A stretch of 49,767 nucleotides of DNA from Oscillospiraceae bacterium. GTDB lineage: Bacteria; Bacillota; Clostridia; Oscillospirales; Oscillospiraceae. The notes under the pieces were generated by a model. The model saw nothing but the letters and a program-made list of their open reading frames with translations, searched no databases and had not been told where the DNA came from. Below, piece by piece: positions 25,845 to 33,343 of the stretch; position 1 is the first letter of the stretch, and each line of letters starts with the position of its first letter. Location of the stretch: positions 1-49,767 of the forward strand of contig JAHHRR010000010.1 in the NCBI GenBank assembly GCA_020025655.1, given 5' to 3'. The translations under genes and the position numbers were made by a program.

Positions 25845-25979
25845 TCAGTAGCTGAGCTTAGCTCTGCCCTTTGCTCTGCGGCGGGAGAGAACCTTGCGGC
25901 CGTTTGCGGTGCTCATTCTTTTACGGAAACCGTGCTCTTTTTTGCGCTGACGCTTTTTGGGCTGATAAGTACGAAACAT
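25845..25979 (-). CDS. rpmH: Ribosomal protein L34
   Basis: The 44-residue product begins MFRTYQPKKRQRKKEHG and contains RMSTANGRKVLSRRRAKGR, the usual L34 pattern of the large subunit. GAAAGGAG lies nine bases upstream of the ATG. A strong promoter and a hairpin lie upstream (26041-26110). It heads the rnpA-yidD-yidC-jag operon. In many bacteria dnaA is next to rpmH; here thiT is instead. Confidence 0.97.
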   Translation of the reverse strand: MFRTYQPKKRQRKKEHGFRKRMSTANGRKVLSRRRAKGRAKLSY

Positions 25980-26040
25980 ATCATGCAACTCCTTTCAGGT
26001 GTAATACTCAACATCGACAGAAATTCCGTCGAAGTAGTTG

Positions 26041-26077
26041 ATAAAAATAATCACTCGGCGGTATTCGCCGCCGAGTG
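26041..26077 (-). terminator. Strong hairpin with T-rich tail between thiT and rpmH
   Basis: Perfect 10-pair stem (26052-26061 and 26068-26077) then ATTATTTTTAT on the minus strand. It can terminate thiT transcripts, but it also lies at the very start of the rpmH transcript, since the rpmH promoter is upstream of it (26081-26110). Confidence 0.75.
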
Positions 26078-26080
26078 TTG

Positions 26081-26110
26081 ATTATAAACTATAAAACGCT
26101 GTTCTGTCAA
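26081..26110 (-). promoter_or_regulatory. Promoter of the rpmH operon
   Basis: TTGACA (26105-26110) and TATAAT (26081-26086), both consensus, spacer 18. The expected start lies a few bases before the 26052-26077 hairpin. Confidence 0.75.
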
Positions 26111-26125
26111 TAAAAATTTGCTTTT

Positions 26126-26692
26126 TTATGCCTTAATCAGGTCTTTTGCCTGAATGTACTTGTCGAGGGGCTTATAAAGTACAGCAAATATTACAAGGCA
26201 GATAATGGTATCGATAAGCATATAGCTTCCGTTGTAAATGAGAGAGAAGCTCCAGGGGCTGCCCCATACGGTGCCGAACAGCTCGGTAGGCTCTGCGATT
26301 GCGTAAATGGTAACGCCGCTTATGTAGTGGATGATAAATCTTGCAATGCAGCCGATGGTGATACCTGCAAAAATTCCCTTGCCCTTGCCACGGAAAAGAC
26401 CTGCAAGACCCAGAGGAGTAAATGCGACCATATAGTCAAGCAGCATACTCTGCCAGCCCCATGCAATAGCTCCGTCAATGAGCATCTGCAGCAGGCCGAA
26501 CAGGAAGCCTTCCAGCAGGCCCCAGCCAAGACCCCAGCGGAGAGCAAATACAAATATAGGAACCATGGAAAGGTCCACAGATCCGCCGTTAGGCAGCTGG
26601 AAAAGCTTGAGTGCATTAAGCACCAGTGCGAGAGCCAGCATGATTGCGCCTTCGCACAGGCAGCGGACTTTCATTCTTGAATTCTGTTTCAT
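26126..26692 (-). CDS. thiT: ThiT: thiamine-specific substrate-binding protein of an ECF transporter
   Basis: This 188-residue protein has six hydrophobic segments and the ThiT pattern: PNGGSVDLSMVPIFVFALRW near residues 34-53, then GWQSMLLDYMVAF near 78-90. It captures thiamine and works with the shared EcfAA'T module, which is not in the window. A TPP riboswitch with an intrinsic terminator precedes it, which independently confirms the substrate. GGAGGT lies 11 bases before the ATG. It is monocistronic. Confidence 0.94.
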   Translation of the reverse strand: MKQNSRMKVRCLCEGAIMLALALVLNALKLFQLPNGGSVDLSMVPIFVFALRWGLGWGLLEGFLFGLLQMLIDGAIAWGWQSMLLDYMVAFTPLGLAGLFRGKGKGIFAGITIGCIARFIIHYISGVTIYAIAEPTELFGTVWGSPWSFSLIYNGSYMLIDTIICLVIFAVLYKPLDKYIQAKDLIKA

Positions 26693-26735
26693 CTTCTATA
26701 AATACCTCCAAAAAATATTTAGGAGCGGATGCGAT

Positions 26736-26764
26736 AAAAAAAGCGGGTTCAGAATTGAACCCGC
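26736..26764 (-). terminator. Riboswitch-controlled terminator of thiT
   Basis: 8-pair stem GCGGGTTC/GAACCCGC with a 6-base loop, then seven T residues on the minus strand, 18 bases after the TPP aptamer. This is the expression platform. Confidence 0.92.
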
Positions 26765-26781
26765 GTAAAAATATCGCTCTC

Positions 26782-26867
26782 TGTTCCTACGCCGGCATTA
26801 TCCGGATCAGGTTCGATGGTTTCAAGACTCCATTGCCTTGTCTCAGCCGGGAAAACCCAGCACCCAT
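26782..26867 (-). ncRNA. TPP (THI-box) riboswitch
   Basis: The minus strand shows GGGTGC, CTGAGA, then the characteristic block GAACCTGATCCGGATAAT and GCCGGCGTAGGAA. These are the conserved TPP aptamer elements in the right order. Thiamine pyrophosphate binding should favour the downstream terminator and switch thiT off. Confidence 0.97.
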
Positions 26868-26880
26868 TTATTACATTGTC

Positions 26881-26909
26881 ATTTTATTACCAAATCGGCT
26901 AATTGTCAA
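26881..26909 (-). promoter_or_regulatory. Promoter of thiT
   Basis: TTGACA (26904-26909), 17-base spacer, TAAAAT (26881-26886), just upstream of the TPP aptamer. Confidence 0.8.
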
Positions 26910-26933
26910 CCTGTATTTGGCTTCTGCACTATA

Positions 26934-27470
26934 TCAGGCGTTAATCCTGCTCATAATATCTTTAAAGAACTTCTTCCGAGGCAGAGTTCTCATAAGGGGA
27001 AGTCCTACGGCGAAAAGAACGATTGCCTCGCCAATACCGACATACAGTGCATTCAGAGCAAAAACTCCAAAATGTTCAAAGATGTTAAGGCCGCTGTAAG
27101 CTCCGGTTATAACTGCACCCACAACCACTGCGTTAAAAAGTACAGGCATCAGGCAGGCCAGCACACAGTTTTTCATGCTGTGTTCCTTTTTACCCAGATA
27201 TGCGGTGATAAGGCCGGCACAGAGGGTTGCAAGTGAACCGAAGATAATATCAAAGATATTTCCCATCAGGATGTTCGCAATAGCGCATCCAAGGGCAAGT
27301 CCTACGGCGCTGGACGGGATGAAGAAGGGCAGGATACACATTGCCTCTGAGATTCGGAGCTGAATTGCACCGTAACTTATAGGTGCAAGAGCCATGGTAA
27401 GCACTGCATATGCCGCAGCGATAATAGCTGATGCGGCAATTCTTCTGATTTTAGAGTTTCTGTTATTCAT
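26934..27470 (-). CDS. queT: QueT: queuosine-precursor substrate protein of an ECF transporter
   Basis: This 178-residue membrane protein has five to six hydrophobic segments and the QueT pattern APISYGAIQLRISEAMCILP followed by GLALGCAIANILMGN and IIFGSLATLCAG. It should take up preQ1/preQ0-type queuosine precursors with an EcfAA'T module. I choose the ATG at 27468-27470; the in-frame ATG six codons upstream coincides with the GGAGG ribosome site and lacks one of its own. A preQ1-I-type riboswitch covers that ribosome site. queH precedes it by 61 bases. Confidence 0.9.
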   Translation of the reverse strand: MNNRNSKIRRIAASAIIAAAYAVLTMALAPISYGAIQLRISEAMCILPFFIPSSAVGLALGCAIANILMGNIFDIIFGSLATLCAGLITAYLGKKEHSMKNCVLACLMPVLFNAVVVGAVITGAYSGLNIFEHFGVFALNALYVGIGEAIVLFAVGLPLMRTLPRKKFFKDIMSRINA

Positions 27471-27482
27471 TTTTGGGGAATC

Positions 27483-27520
27483 CTCCATTTTTTATTTTCC
27501 GCAGGGTGTGGAAACCTGCT
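27483..27520 (-). ncRNA. preQ1-I riboswitch, translational type
   Basis: The minus strand shows stem GCAGG/CCTGC (27515-27519 with 27501-27505), a 9-base C-rich loop TTTCCACAC, and an A-rich tail ending AATAAAAAATGGAGG. TCCA of the loop can pair with TGGA of the tail, giving the H-type pseudoknot of preQ1-I, and that pairing takes in part of the queT GGAGG. Stem, A-rich tail, pseudoknot and gene context all agree. Confidence 0.85.
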
Positions 27521-27531
27521 GAATTTGCTTT

Positions 27532-28164
27532 TTACTGCTCCTCGTGAGCATTTTCCTGACGTCTGTGAAGTGAGAACTCACAGCCGCAGTAGAGCTGGCG
27601 ATACAGATTGAACTGTTCGCAAAGCTCGATTGAACGGTTTTCGCCGTTTCTCTTTTTGAACTCTGACGGCAGCCATTTAACACCTACCTGCTGAGCTATC
27701 TCCTCTGCCAGCTGGTTAATAAGCACCGCATTTTTGTGTCTTGAAAGAGTAAGGGTCGTACAGTAGTAGTCAAAGTTATGCTCTTTTGCCACCTTGGCCG
27801 CTTCAAGCAGCCGAACACGGAAGCATTCCGTGCAGCGTCTGCCGCCTTCAGGCTCATTTTCAAGCCCTTTTATGTTTTTATAGTAGTCCTCACTTCTGTG
27901 AGGCTCAGCCATAATCTTAATCTCCCCTGCTATACCCAGTTTCTCTATCAGCTCTTTAAGGGTTTCAAAACGCTTGTTATACTCTTCAAGCGGGTAGATG
28001 TTAGGGTTGTACCAGAGGACAGTGATGTCAAAATGTTTAACCAGGAACTCAAGGACCGAGCTGGAGCAGGGGCCGCAGCAGGCGTGCAGAAGCAGCGTCG
28101 GTCTGGTGCTGCCGTTCTTTTCAATAATACGGTCCAGTTCCCTCATATAATTTCTTCTGTTCAT
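27532..28164 (-). CDS. queH: QueH: epoxyqueuosine reductase
   Basis: This 210-residue Fe-S protein catalyses the last step of queuosine synthesis in tRNA, replacing the unrelated QueG. It contains LLHACCGPCSS near residues 24-34, the second Cys pair RRCTECFRVRLLEAA near 107-121, and TTLTLSRHKN near 136-145, all typical. QueT is encoded downstream. The ATG at 28162-28164 has no Shine-Dalgarno sequence and a TATAAT lies just 8 bases upstream of it, so translation may be leaderless. An in-frame ATG six codons later is the alternative start. Confidence 0.92.
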   Translation of the reverse strand: MNRRNYMRELDRIIEKNGSTRPTLLLHACCGPCSSSVLEFLVKHFDITVLWYNPNIYPLEEYNKRFETLKELIEKLGIAGEIKIMAEPHRSEDYYKNIKGLENEPEGGRRCTECFRVRLLEAAKVAKEHNFDYYCTTLTLSRHKNAVLINQLAEEIAQQVGVKWLPSEFKKRNGENRSIELCEQFNLYRQLYCGCEFSLHRRQENAHEEQ

Positions 28165-28218
28165 AAAGGGGATTATAACACAGCTGATTTCAAAAATCCA
28201 GATTATATTAACAGGTTC

Positions 28219-28247
28219 TTGACTGTAATAATATTGTGGTATATTCT
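28219..28247 (+). promoter_or_regulatory. Possible promoter of the dCMP deaminase gene
   Basis: TTGACT (28219-28224) and TATTCT (28242-28247), spacer 17. Confidence 0.45.
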
Positions 28248-28287
28248 AAACTATATATATTTTAATTTCCGAGAGGTATGAAAGACT

Positions 28288-28770
28288 ATGGACAGCCGCA
28301 CCAACAAACATAATTATTATCTGGATATAGCAGACTCCGTTCTTGAACGCTCCACCTGTCTCAGACGTAAATACGGAGCAATTATCGTCAGGAATGACGA
28401 GATAATCTCCACCGGCTACAACGGCGCTCCCCGTGGAAGAAAGAACTGTTCCGATATGGGCCGCTGCACAAGAGAAACCCTTAAAATTCCCTCCGGCGAA
28501 CGCTATGAGCTGTGCCGCAGTGTACACGCAGAAGCCAACGCCATAATCTCCGCCTCCCGCCGTGATATGATAGGTGCAACAATCTATCTTGTAGGCCGTG
28601 ATGCCCAGACCAATGCTCTGCTGCCGGATGCAAACTCATGTTCCATGTGCAAGCGTCTTATAATCAACGCCGGAATCGACCAAATCGTTATCCGCCGTAC
28701 CCCCGAGGAGTTTGCAATCCTTCCCGTACAGGACTGGATTGAAAACGACGATTCTATTTTCGAGCTTTAA
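28288..28770 (+). CDS. Deoxycytidylate (dCMP) deaminase family
   Basis: This 160-residue protein has the zinc-dependent cytidine-deaminase signature: CRSVHAEANAI near residues 76-86 (His ligand and catalytic Glu) and SCSMCKRLII near 112-121 (two Cys ligands). An N-terminal segment ERSTCLRRKYGAIIV is typical of dCMP deaminases of the ComEB type, which make dUMP for thymidylate synthesis. The additional region NCSDMGRCTRE (54-64) is common in clostridial forms and may carry a second zinc site. GAGAGGT precedes the ATG. It seems monocistronic. Confidence 0.92.
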   Translation: MDSRTNKHNYYLDIADSVLERSTCLRRKYGAIIVRNDEIISTGYNGAPRGRKNCSDMGRCTRETLKIPSGERYELCRSVHAEANAIISASRRDMIGATIYLVGRDAQTNALLPDANSCSMCKRLIINAGIDQIVIRRTPEEFAILPVQDWIENDDSIFEL

Positions 28771-28796
28771 ATATTCATATTCCCCTCCTGTGTCTA

Positions 28797-28825
28797 TTGT
28801 TGGATGCTGAAAACTATGTTAGAAT
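28797..28825 (+). promoter_or_regulatory. Possible promoter of the EFR1 ferredoxin gene
   Basis: TTGTTG (28797-28802) and TAGAAT (28820-28825), spacer 17. Confidence 0.45.
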
Positions 28826-28881
28826 ATAAACAAGGTTTGTTTCTGAACAGACAGCATAAAATATAACAAGGAGGACCTACA

Positions 28882-29664
28882 ATGAGCAAAAATCTTATCT
28901 ATTGCTATTCAGGTACAGGCAACTGTCTGGACATAGCAAAAAACATTGCAAAAAAGCTGGGGGACACAGACATTGTTATGATGCGTCGTGAACCCGCCAT
29001 TACCATGGCTCGCAAGGCTGAGCGTGTAGGATTTGTTTTTCCCTGCTATGCCGGCGGCTTACCCGGTGATGTGGAAAAGTACGTACGAACTGTCACATTA
29101 AGCTGTGACACCTATACCTTTGCTGTTTGCTGCTATGCCGGCTATCCCGGTGTAGGTATGGGAATTATCGATGACATAGTTGACCTTGACTACTGGGCAG
29201 GAATTTCTCATCAGAGTGCCTGCATCTGGCTTATGCCCCATGGTATGATGATGCCGCCTATGACTGCAAAGGCTGCTCAGAAGCGTTCTGAAAAATTTGC
29301 AGCAAAGGTTGCGGATGATGTTCTTGCAAAGGTCAAGATGGATAAGTGTCCCGGAAAGCCTCTCATTAACGTAATCGAGAGCGCTGCATGGCCTGTAATG
29401 TCCAAAGCCAAGGGCAGAAAGCTCAGCGTAAACAATAACTGCATCGGCTGCGGACAGTGCGAGCTTCTGTGCCCCCGTGGCAACATTAAGCTTGTAAACG
29501 GCAGACCTCAGTTTGGAAACAAGTGTATTCAGTGTCTCAGCTGTCTGCAATACTGCCCTCAGCAGGCTATAAATATGGGCGGTCTTACTGTAAGGCGCAA
29601 ACGCTATCATAACCCCAACGTACCTGCCGCAGAGCTTACGAAAAAAGTCATTCATATAAACTAG
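28882..29664 (+). CDS. EFR1-family flavodoxin-ferredoxin protein
   Basis: This 260-residue protein joins a flavodoxin-like domain (about 1-155; the FMN loop reads YSGTGNCLDIAK) with a C-terminal double 4Fe-4S domain. The clusters are bound by CIGCGQCELLCPRG near 188-201 and CIQCLSCLQYCPQQ near 213-226. It should be a soluble electron carrier of anaerobic metabolism; donor and acceptor are unknown. AAGGAGG precedes the ATG. It is monocistronic and ends in two tandem hairpins. Confidence 0.9.
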   Translation: MSKNLIYCYSGTGNCLDIAKNIAKKLGDTDIVMMRREPAITMARKAERVGFVFPCYAGGLPGDVEKYVRTVTLSCDTYTFAVCCYAGYPGVGMGIIDDIVDLDYWAGISHQSACIWLMPHGMMMPPMTAKAAQKRSEKFAAKVADDVLAKVKMDKCPGKPLINVIESAAWPVMSKAKGRKLSVNNNCIGCGQCELLCPRGNIKLVNGRPQFGNKCIQCLSCLQYCPQQAINMGGLTVRRKRYHNPNVPAAELTKKVIHIN

Positions 29665-29674
29665 ATAAAATTTT

Positions 29675-29706
29675 AAATCCGGTTCCGAAATTCGGAACCG
29701 GATTTT
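29675..29706. terminator. Bidirectional terminator
   Basis: 15-pair stem (29675-29689 and 29691-29705) with very tight loop and T residues after it. It lies between the convergent EFR1 and isomerase-like genes. Confidence 0.9.
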
Positions 29707-29707
29707 C

Positions 29708-29750
29708 TTATCTGTTTCTCAAAAAATCAGAAACAGATAATTTATTTTTC
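29708..29750 (+). terminator. Second hairpin of a tandem terminator
   Basis: 12-pair stem TTATCTGTTTCT/AGAAACAGATAA (29708-29719, 29729-29740) followed by TTTATTTTT on the plus strand. Confidence 0.75.
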
Positions 29751-30543
29751 ACATTTCTCCGTGAGCTTTAAGCCACTTTACAGAGGTTTTAAGTGCCTCC
29801 ACGGTTTTGGTTTCAACAACCACTCTGCAGTTATGTTCTTTTGCAAGCGCCAGATATTCTGGCAGGTTCATTTCACCGTCGCCCAATGCTCTGTGAACCT
29901 TTTTGCCAAGCGCATCGTGCATATGCATATGTATAAGCCTGTCAGCTCGCTTCATAATTTCCGGCTTATCCATATTGGCCGACGCATGGTCGTGGCCGAT
30001 ATCAAAGGTCAGCGCAAAAGCAGGGCTTTCAAGCAGCAGGTCTACTGCATGGAGCATGAAGGCCTGATTCCAGCCGTCATCAATATTTTCTATGCAGACC
30101 TTTATGCCTGAATCTCCGATAGCTTCTGTGACTGTATCTCTGAATTTTCGCATGGATTCAAGATACAGTCCCTCATTTTCCGCATAAACATAGGTGCGTC
30201 TGTCCGGCAGGGTAACATATATGCCCCGCAGCAGGTGCATATTCAAAGTGGGAATCTCAAGAGCTTTAGCAATCTCAATAGTCTTGAGCATTGTCTCTGT
30301 ATACACTCTTGCAATTCCCGGATTTACACTGCACGGGTCAAGGGATTCATCAATATGTATGGTATAAAAAATCCCGTATTTTTCTTTTATGGCTTTAAGC
30401 GCCGCAATATCCATTGCCTCCGGCTGGTACTGGGGAAAGCTCATGTTAAGCTCAATAAACCTCAGCCCCAGCTCTGCGCACAATTCAGCGCTTTCCTCCG
30501 TACTTTTAAGTTCAATCAGTGTTGGCATTCCAAAGCGCAGCAT
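29749..30543 (-). CDS. Sugar phosphate isomerase/epimerase, xylose-isomerase-like TIM barrel
   Basis: This 264-residue protein belongs to the AP-endonuclease-2/xylose-isomerase-like barrel family. Visible metal-site type residues include YTIHIDES, LNMHLLRG, CIENIDDG, TFDIGHDH, IHMHMHDALGK and VVVETK, in barrel order. Members isomerise or epimerise sugars or inosose; the substrate is not predictable here. A good GGAGG precedes the ATG. It lies 15 bases downstream of the M42 peptidase gene, so the two are cotranscribed. Confidence 0.85.
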   Translation of the reverse strand: MLRFGMPTLIELKSTEESAELCAELGLRFIELNMSFPQYQPEAMDIAALKAIKEKYGIFYTIHIDESLDPCSVNPGIARVYTETMLKTIEIAKALEIPTLNMHLLRGIYVTLPDRRTYVYAENEGLYLESMRKFRDTVTEAIGDSGIKVCIENIDDGWNQAFMLHAVDLLLESPAFALTFDIGHDHASANMDKPEIMKRADRLIHMHMHDALGKKVHRALGDGEMNLPEYLALAKEHNCRVVVETKTVEALKTSVKWLKAHGEM

Positions 30544-30558
30544 TTTATACCTCCTATT

Positions 30559-31593
30559 TTAGAAAAGGTAGCCCTTTAACAGTTTAAGGGTATTCCAGAC
30601 ACCGTCAATATGGCTGCGTTCGTAGCCGTGGCTTGCGTAAACGCCGGCTCCTATAAGGCCGTGACGAACATCATATCCGGCGCCCAGAGTTGCCTCAACG
30701 TCAGAGCCATAGTGCGGGTATACATCCACCGCATAATCTGCGTTCTCCTTTTTGGCAGCGTTAATAAGATCACCTACTACCTTATAGCTGTAAGGACCAC
30801 CGGAATCCTTGGCGCAGATAGAGACCTGACGTTCAGTGCATTGTAAGCCCTCGCCTACACAGCCCATATCAACGCTTATAGCCTCAGTAACACCAGCAGG
30901 CACAGAAGCGGTGCCGCCGTGTCCCACCTCCTCATATACGGTGACATGAACATAAACAGCCCGCTCAGGCTGGAGGTTTTTATCCTTCATATATTTTGCA
31001 AGGCCCAGAAGTATACCCACAGAAAGCTTATCATCCAGAAAACGGCTCTTAATATAGCCTGATTCGGTAATTCTTGTTCTGGGTTCAAAGCAGACAATGT
31101 CACCGACTTCTATACCGAGAGCTCTTGTATCATCTGCGCACTCTGTAAGCTCGTCGAGAACAACCTCAACAGTGTCAAAGGTTCTCTGGGTGCTGCCGTA
31201 TTCGCCGTTTACATGAACGGATGCGTTGCAAAGCTGTACACAGCCTTCAAAGCAGCGTCCCGCTCTTGTATATACATGAACATTTTCGGTCTCTGCATTC
31301 TCAGCCCTCATACCGCCGAGATTTGTAATTTTAAGTCTGCCGTTACTCTTTATCTCGCAGACCATAGCGCCGAGAGTGTCGGTATGAGCCTCAAACAGAA
31401 CCGCATTTTCCTTATCTCTGCCGCCAAGCTCTATAAGCACACCGCCCTTGCGGGTGATTTCTGCCTTGTATCCCAGAGCCTCAAAGCTGTTCTTAACCCA
31501 TTCTGCCGCTTTATCTGTAAAGCCGGTGGGACTGTCGATTGCCAGCAGTTCCGCAGCCTTTTCTGCTGCATATTTTGCATATTCTCTTTCCAT
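30559..31593 (-). CDS. M42-family metal-dependent aminopeptidase
   Basis: This 344-residue peptidase resembles glutamyl- or broad aminopeptidases that form 12-subunit tetrahedral particles in the cytoplasm. Visible metal-site motifs are FEAHTDTLGAMV, SRFLDDKLSVG, VYEEVGHGG and SVDMG, with a final His in ASHGYERSH. I start it at ATG 31591-31593, nine bases after GGAG. A TTG with a Met-rich lead five codons upstream coincides with the ribosome site and is less likely. It is first in an operon with the TIM-barrel gene. The substrate is unknown. Confidence 0.88.
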   Translation of the reverse strand: MEREYAKYAAEKAAELLAIDSPTGFTDKAAEWVKNSFEALGYKAEITRKGGVLIELGGRDKENAVLFEAHTDTLGAMVCEIKSNGRLKITNLGGMRAENAETENVHVYTRAGRCFEGCVQLCNASVHVNGEYGSTQRTFDTVEVVLDELTECADDTRALGIEVGDIVCFEPRTRITESGYIKSRFLDDKLSVGILLGLAKYMKDKNLQPERAVYVHVTVYEEVGHGGTASVPAGVTEAISVDMGCVGEGLQCTERQVSICAKDSGGPYSYKVVGDLINAAKKENADYAVDVYPHYGSDVEATLGAGYDVRHGLIGAGVYASHGYERSHIDGVWNTLKLLKGYLF

Positions 31594-31620
31594 AATCTGC
31601 ATCTCCAATTCGTTATATTG

Positions 31621-31637
31621 ACAGATTTGTAATCTGT
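31621..31637. repeat. Dyad upstream of the M42 peptidase gene
   Basis: Perfect arms ACAGATT and AATCTGT with a 3-base centre, just upstream of a TATAAC-like -10 on the minus strand. It may be an operator. Confidence 0.4.
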
Positions 31638-31733
31638 GAGAGTTTGCCGCACTGAAAAGCTGTGCCGCATTTGCCCCTTATTGCTTTTGAGTATACATTT
31701 ATTGTCTTATATTGTCCAGACTTTAAATTTTCT

Positions 31734-31761
31734 TTGCATTTAATTTACATAGTGCTATACT
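31734..31761 (+). promoter_or_regulatory. Promoter of nagA
   Basis: TTGCAT (31734-31739) and TATACT (31756-31761), spacer 16. Confidence 0.6.
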
Positions 31762-31794
31762 GAAATTGAAAATCAATAAATACAGGGGGATACT

Positions 31795-32919
31795 ATGCTT
31801 TTTAAAAACGCTTATATTTTTACTCCGGCCCAGACTTTTGTTCACGGCAGCTTTTATGTGGAAAACGGACGTTTTGGAAAAATTCTCGATACTGTTCCCG
31901 AAGAAGCCGGAACCGATTTAAACGGCGCCTATGTTATTCCCGGACTTATAGATGTACACAATCACGGCAACAGCAATGCCGATCTCTCCGACGGTGATTA
32001 CGACGGTCTTGTAAAAATGGGCAATTATCTTGCCGGCGTAGGTGTAACCTCCTTCTCTCCTGCCACTTTAACACTTCCCTATGAGGTTCTCTCCAAGGCT
32101 TTTGCCACCGGTGCCAAGCTTAACAGAGAGCAGCCCAAAGGCTGTTCAAGACTTATGGGTATGCAGATGGAAGGCCCCTTCTTTAACGAAAAGAAAAAGG
32201 GTGCTCAGAATGCCCTGCATCTGAGACTGCCTGATTTTGATGCTTTTAAAAAGCTCTATGATGACTGCGGTGGCCTTATCCGCATTGTTGACGTAGCTCC
32301 CGAGCTCCCCGGTGCGGAAGAATTCATCAGAAAAGCAAGCAAGCTCTGTACTGTTTCCGAGGGTCACACCGATGCCACATACGAGGAAGCAAAAATGGGC
32401 TTTGAAGCCGGTGCCAGACAATGCACCCACCTGTTTAACGCCATGCCCTCCATTCACCACAGAAAGCCCGGTGTTATAGGTGCCGCCTCTGAGCGAGATG
32501 ATGTAATAGCGGAGCTTATCTGCGACGGTATGCACGTTCACCCCAGCATAGTACGCATGGCATTCAAGCTTTTCCCCGACAGAATCTGCCTTATATCCGA
32601 CGCCCTGCGCTGCTGCGGTATGCCCGACGGCAAATACGAGCTGGGCGGACAGGATGTATTTCTCAAAGACGGTGTTGCAAGACTGGCTGACGGAAACATT
32701 GCCGGTGCAGCAACAAACCTTTACGACTGCATGAGAAATGCCGTTTCCTTCGGTATTCCCAAAGAAAAGGCCATAACCGCCGCAACCGCCACCCCCGCAA
32801 AACAGATTTCCAGATATGACGAAATCGGCTCTATCGAGGAAGGCAAGCTTGCAGACTTTGTAGTATGCGATGAGGACTTAACCCGCAAAGCCGTTTACAT
32901 GGGCGGAGAAGCTCTCTGA
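31795..32919 (+). CDS. nagA: N-acetylglucosamine-6-phosphate deacetylase
   Basis: This 374-residue amidohydrolase removes acetate from GlcNAc-6-phosphate in amino-sugar and cell-wall recycling. It has DVHNHGN near residues 53-59, the EGPFFNEKKKGAQN block near 125-138, GHTDATYEEA near 186-195, CTHLFNAM near 205-212, CDGMHVHP near 243-250 and LISDALRCCG near 267-276. These are the family's metal and substrate segments in order. A GGGGGAT ribosome site precedes the ATG. No nagB lies nearby. It is monocistronic and ends at a strong terminator. Confidence 0.94.
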   Translation: MLFKNAYIFTPAQTFVHGSFYVENGRFGKILDTVPEEAGTDLNGAYVIPGLIDVHNHGNSNADLSDGDYDGLVKMGNYLAGVGVTSFSPATLTLPYEVLSKAFATGAKLNREQPKGCSRLMGMQMEGPFFNEKKKGAQNALHLRLPDFDAFKKLYDDCGGLIRIVDVAPELPGAEEFIRKASKLCTVSEGHTDATYEEAKMGFEAGARQCTHLFNAMPSIHHRKPGVIGAASERDDVIAELICDGMHVHPSIVRMAFKLFPDRICLISDALRCCGMPDGKYELGGQDVFLKDGVARLADGNIAGAATNLYDCMRNAVSFGIPKEKAITAATATPAKQISRYDEIGSIEEGKLADFVVCDEDLTRKAVYMGGEAL

Positions 32920-32942
32920 GATTAAATTAAATACGCAATCAG

Positions 32943-32977
32943 GCGATACCGCAGTTAAATTGCGGTATCGCTTTTTT
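32943..32977 (+). terminator. Terminator after nagA
   Basis: 11-pair stem (32943-32953 and 32961-32971), 7-base loop, six T residues. Confidence 0.93.
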
Positions 32978-33076
32978 ACGCTCAAAAGGCCGTTCCTGTT
33001 ACGCCCGTTCTTCTGCATATGCCGTGGGTTGTATGCGACTTTATGTAAAATAAATTAGTTTAAATGTCATTTATAC

Positions 33077-33105
33077 TTGACACTAAGAAAAGTATATGAT
33101 ACTAT
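33077..33105 (+). promoter_or_regulatory. Promoter of the XRE-regulator/membrane-protein pair
   Basis: TTGACA (33077-33082), 17-base spacer, TACTAT (33100-33105). Confidence 0.6.
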
Positions 33106-33130
33106 GCAGATGCTGAAAGGAGATGTCTGA

Positions 33131-33343
33131 ATGTCAAAGAACATGGCGCTGAAGCTTGCGCGGACTAAAAAAGATATGACTCAGAAAGACCTTGCCGAAA
33201 AAATCGGCGTTTCAAGGCAGACAATCAATGCCATAGAAAAGGGCGAATACAACCCTACGATAAAATTGTGTCTTAAAATATGTTGGGCACTTGATGCAGG
33301 ACTGGACGAACTGTTTTGGGAGGATGAAAGCGATGAAGCGTAA
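33131..33343 (+). CDS. Small XRE-family (Cro/CI) regulator
   Basis: This 70-residue protein is almost entirely one helix-turn-helix domain (LKLARTKKDMTQKDLAEKIG, VSRQTINAIEKGEYNPTI). It ends in DEAQ-type acidic residues after LDAGLDELFWEDES. This compact class is common in Firmicutes beside membrane-protein genes. AAAGGAG lies eight bases upstream of the ATG. It overlaps the next gene by 11 bases, so the two are cotranscribed. Target unknown. Confidence 0.9.
   Translation: MSKNMALKLARTKKDMTQKDLAEKIGVSRQTINAIEKGEYNPTIKLCLKICWALDAGLDELFWEDESDEA

Noticed and set aside
25980..26125. Possible replication origin next to rpmH
   Set aside because: No dnaA gene and no TTATCCACA-like boxes are visible; the gap is explained by promoter and hairpin.
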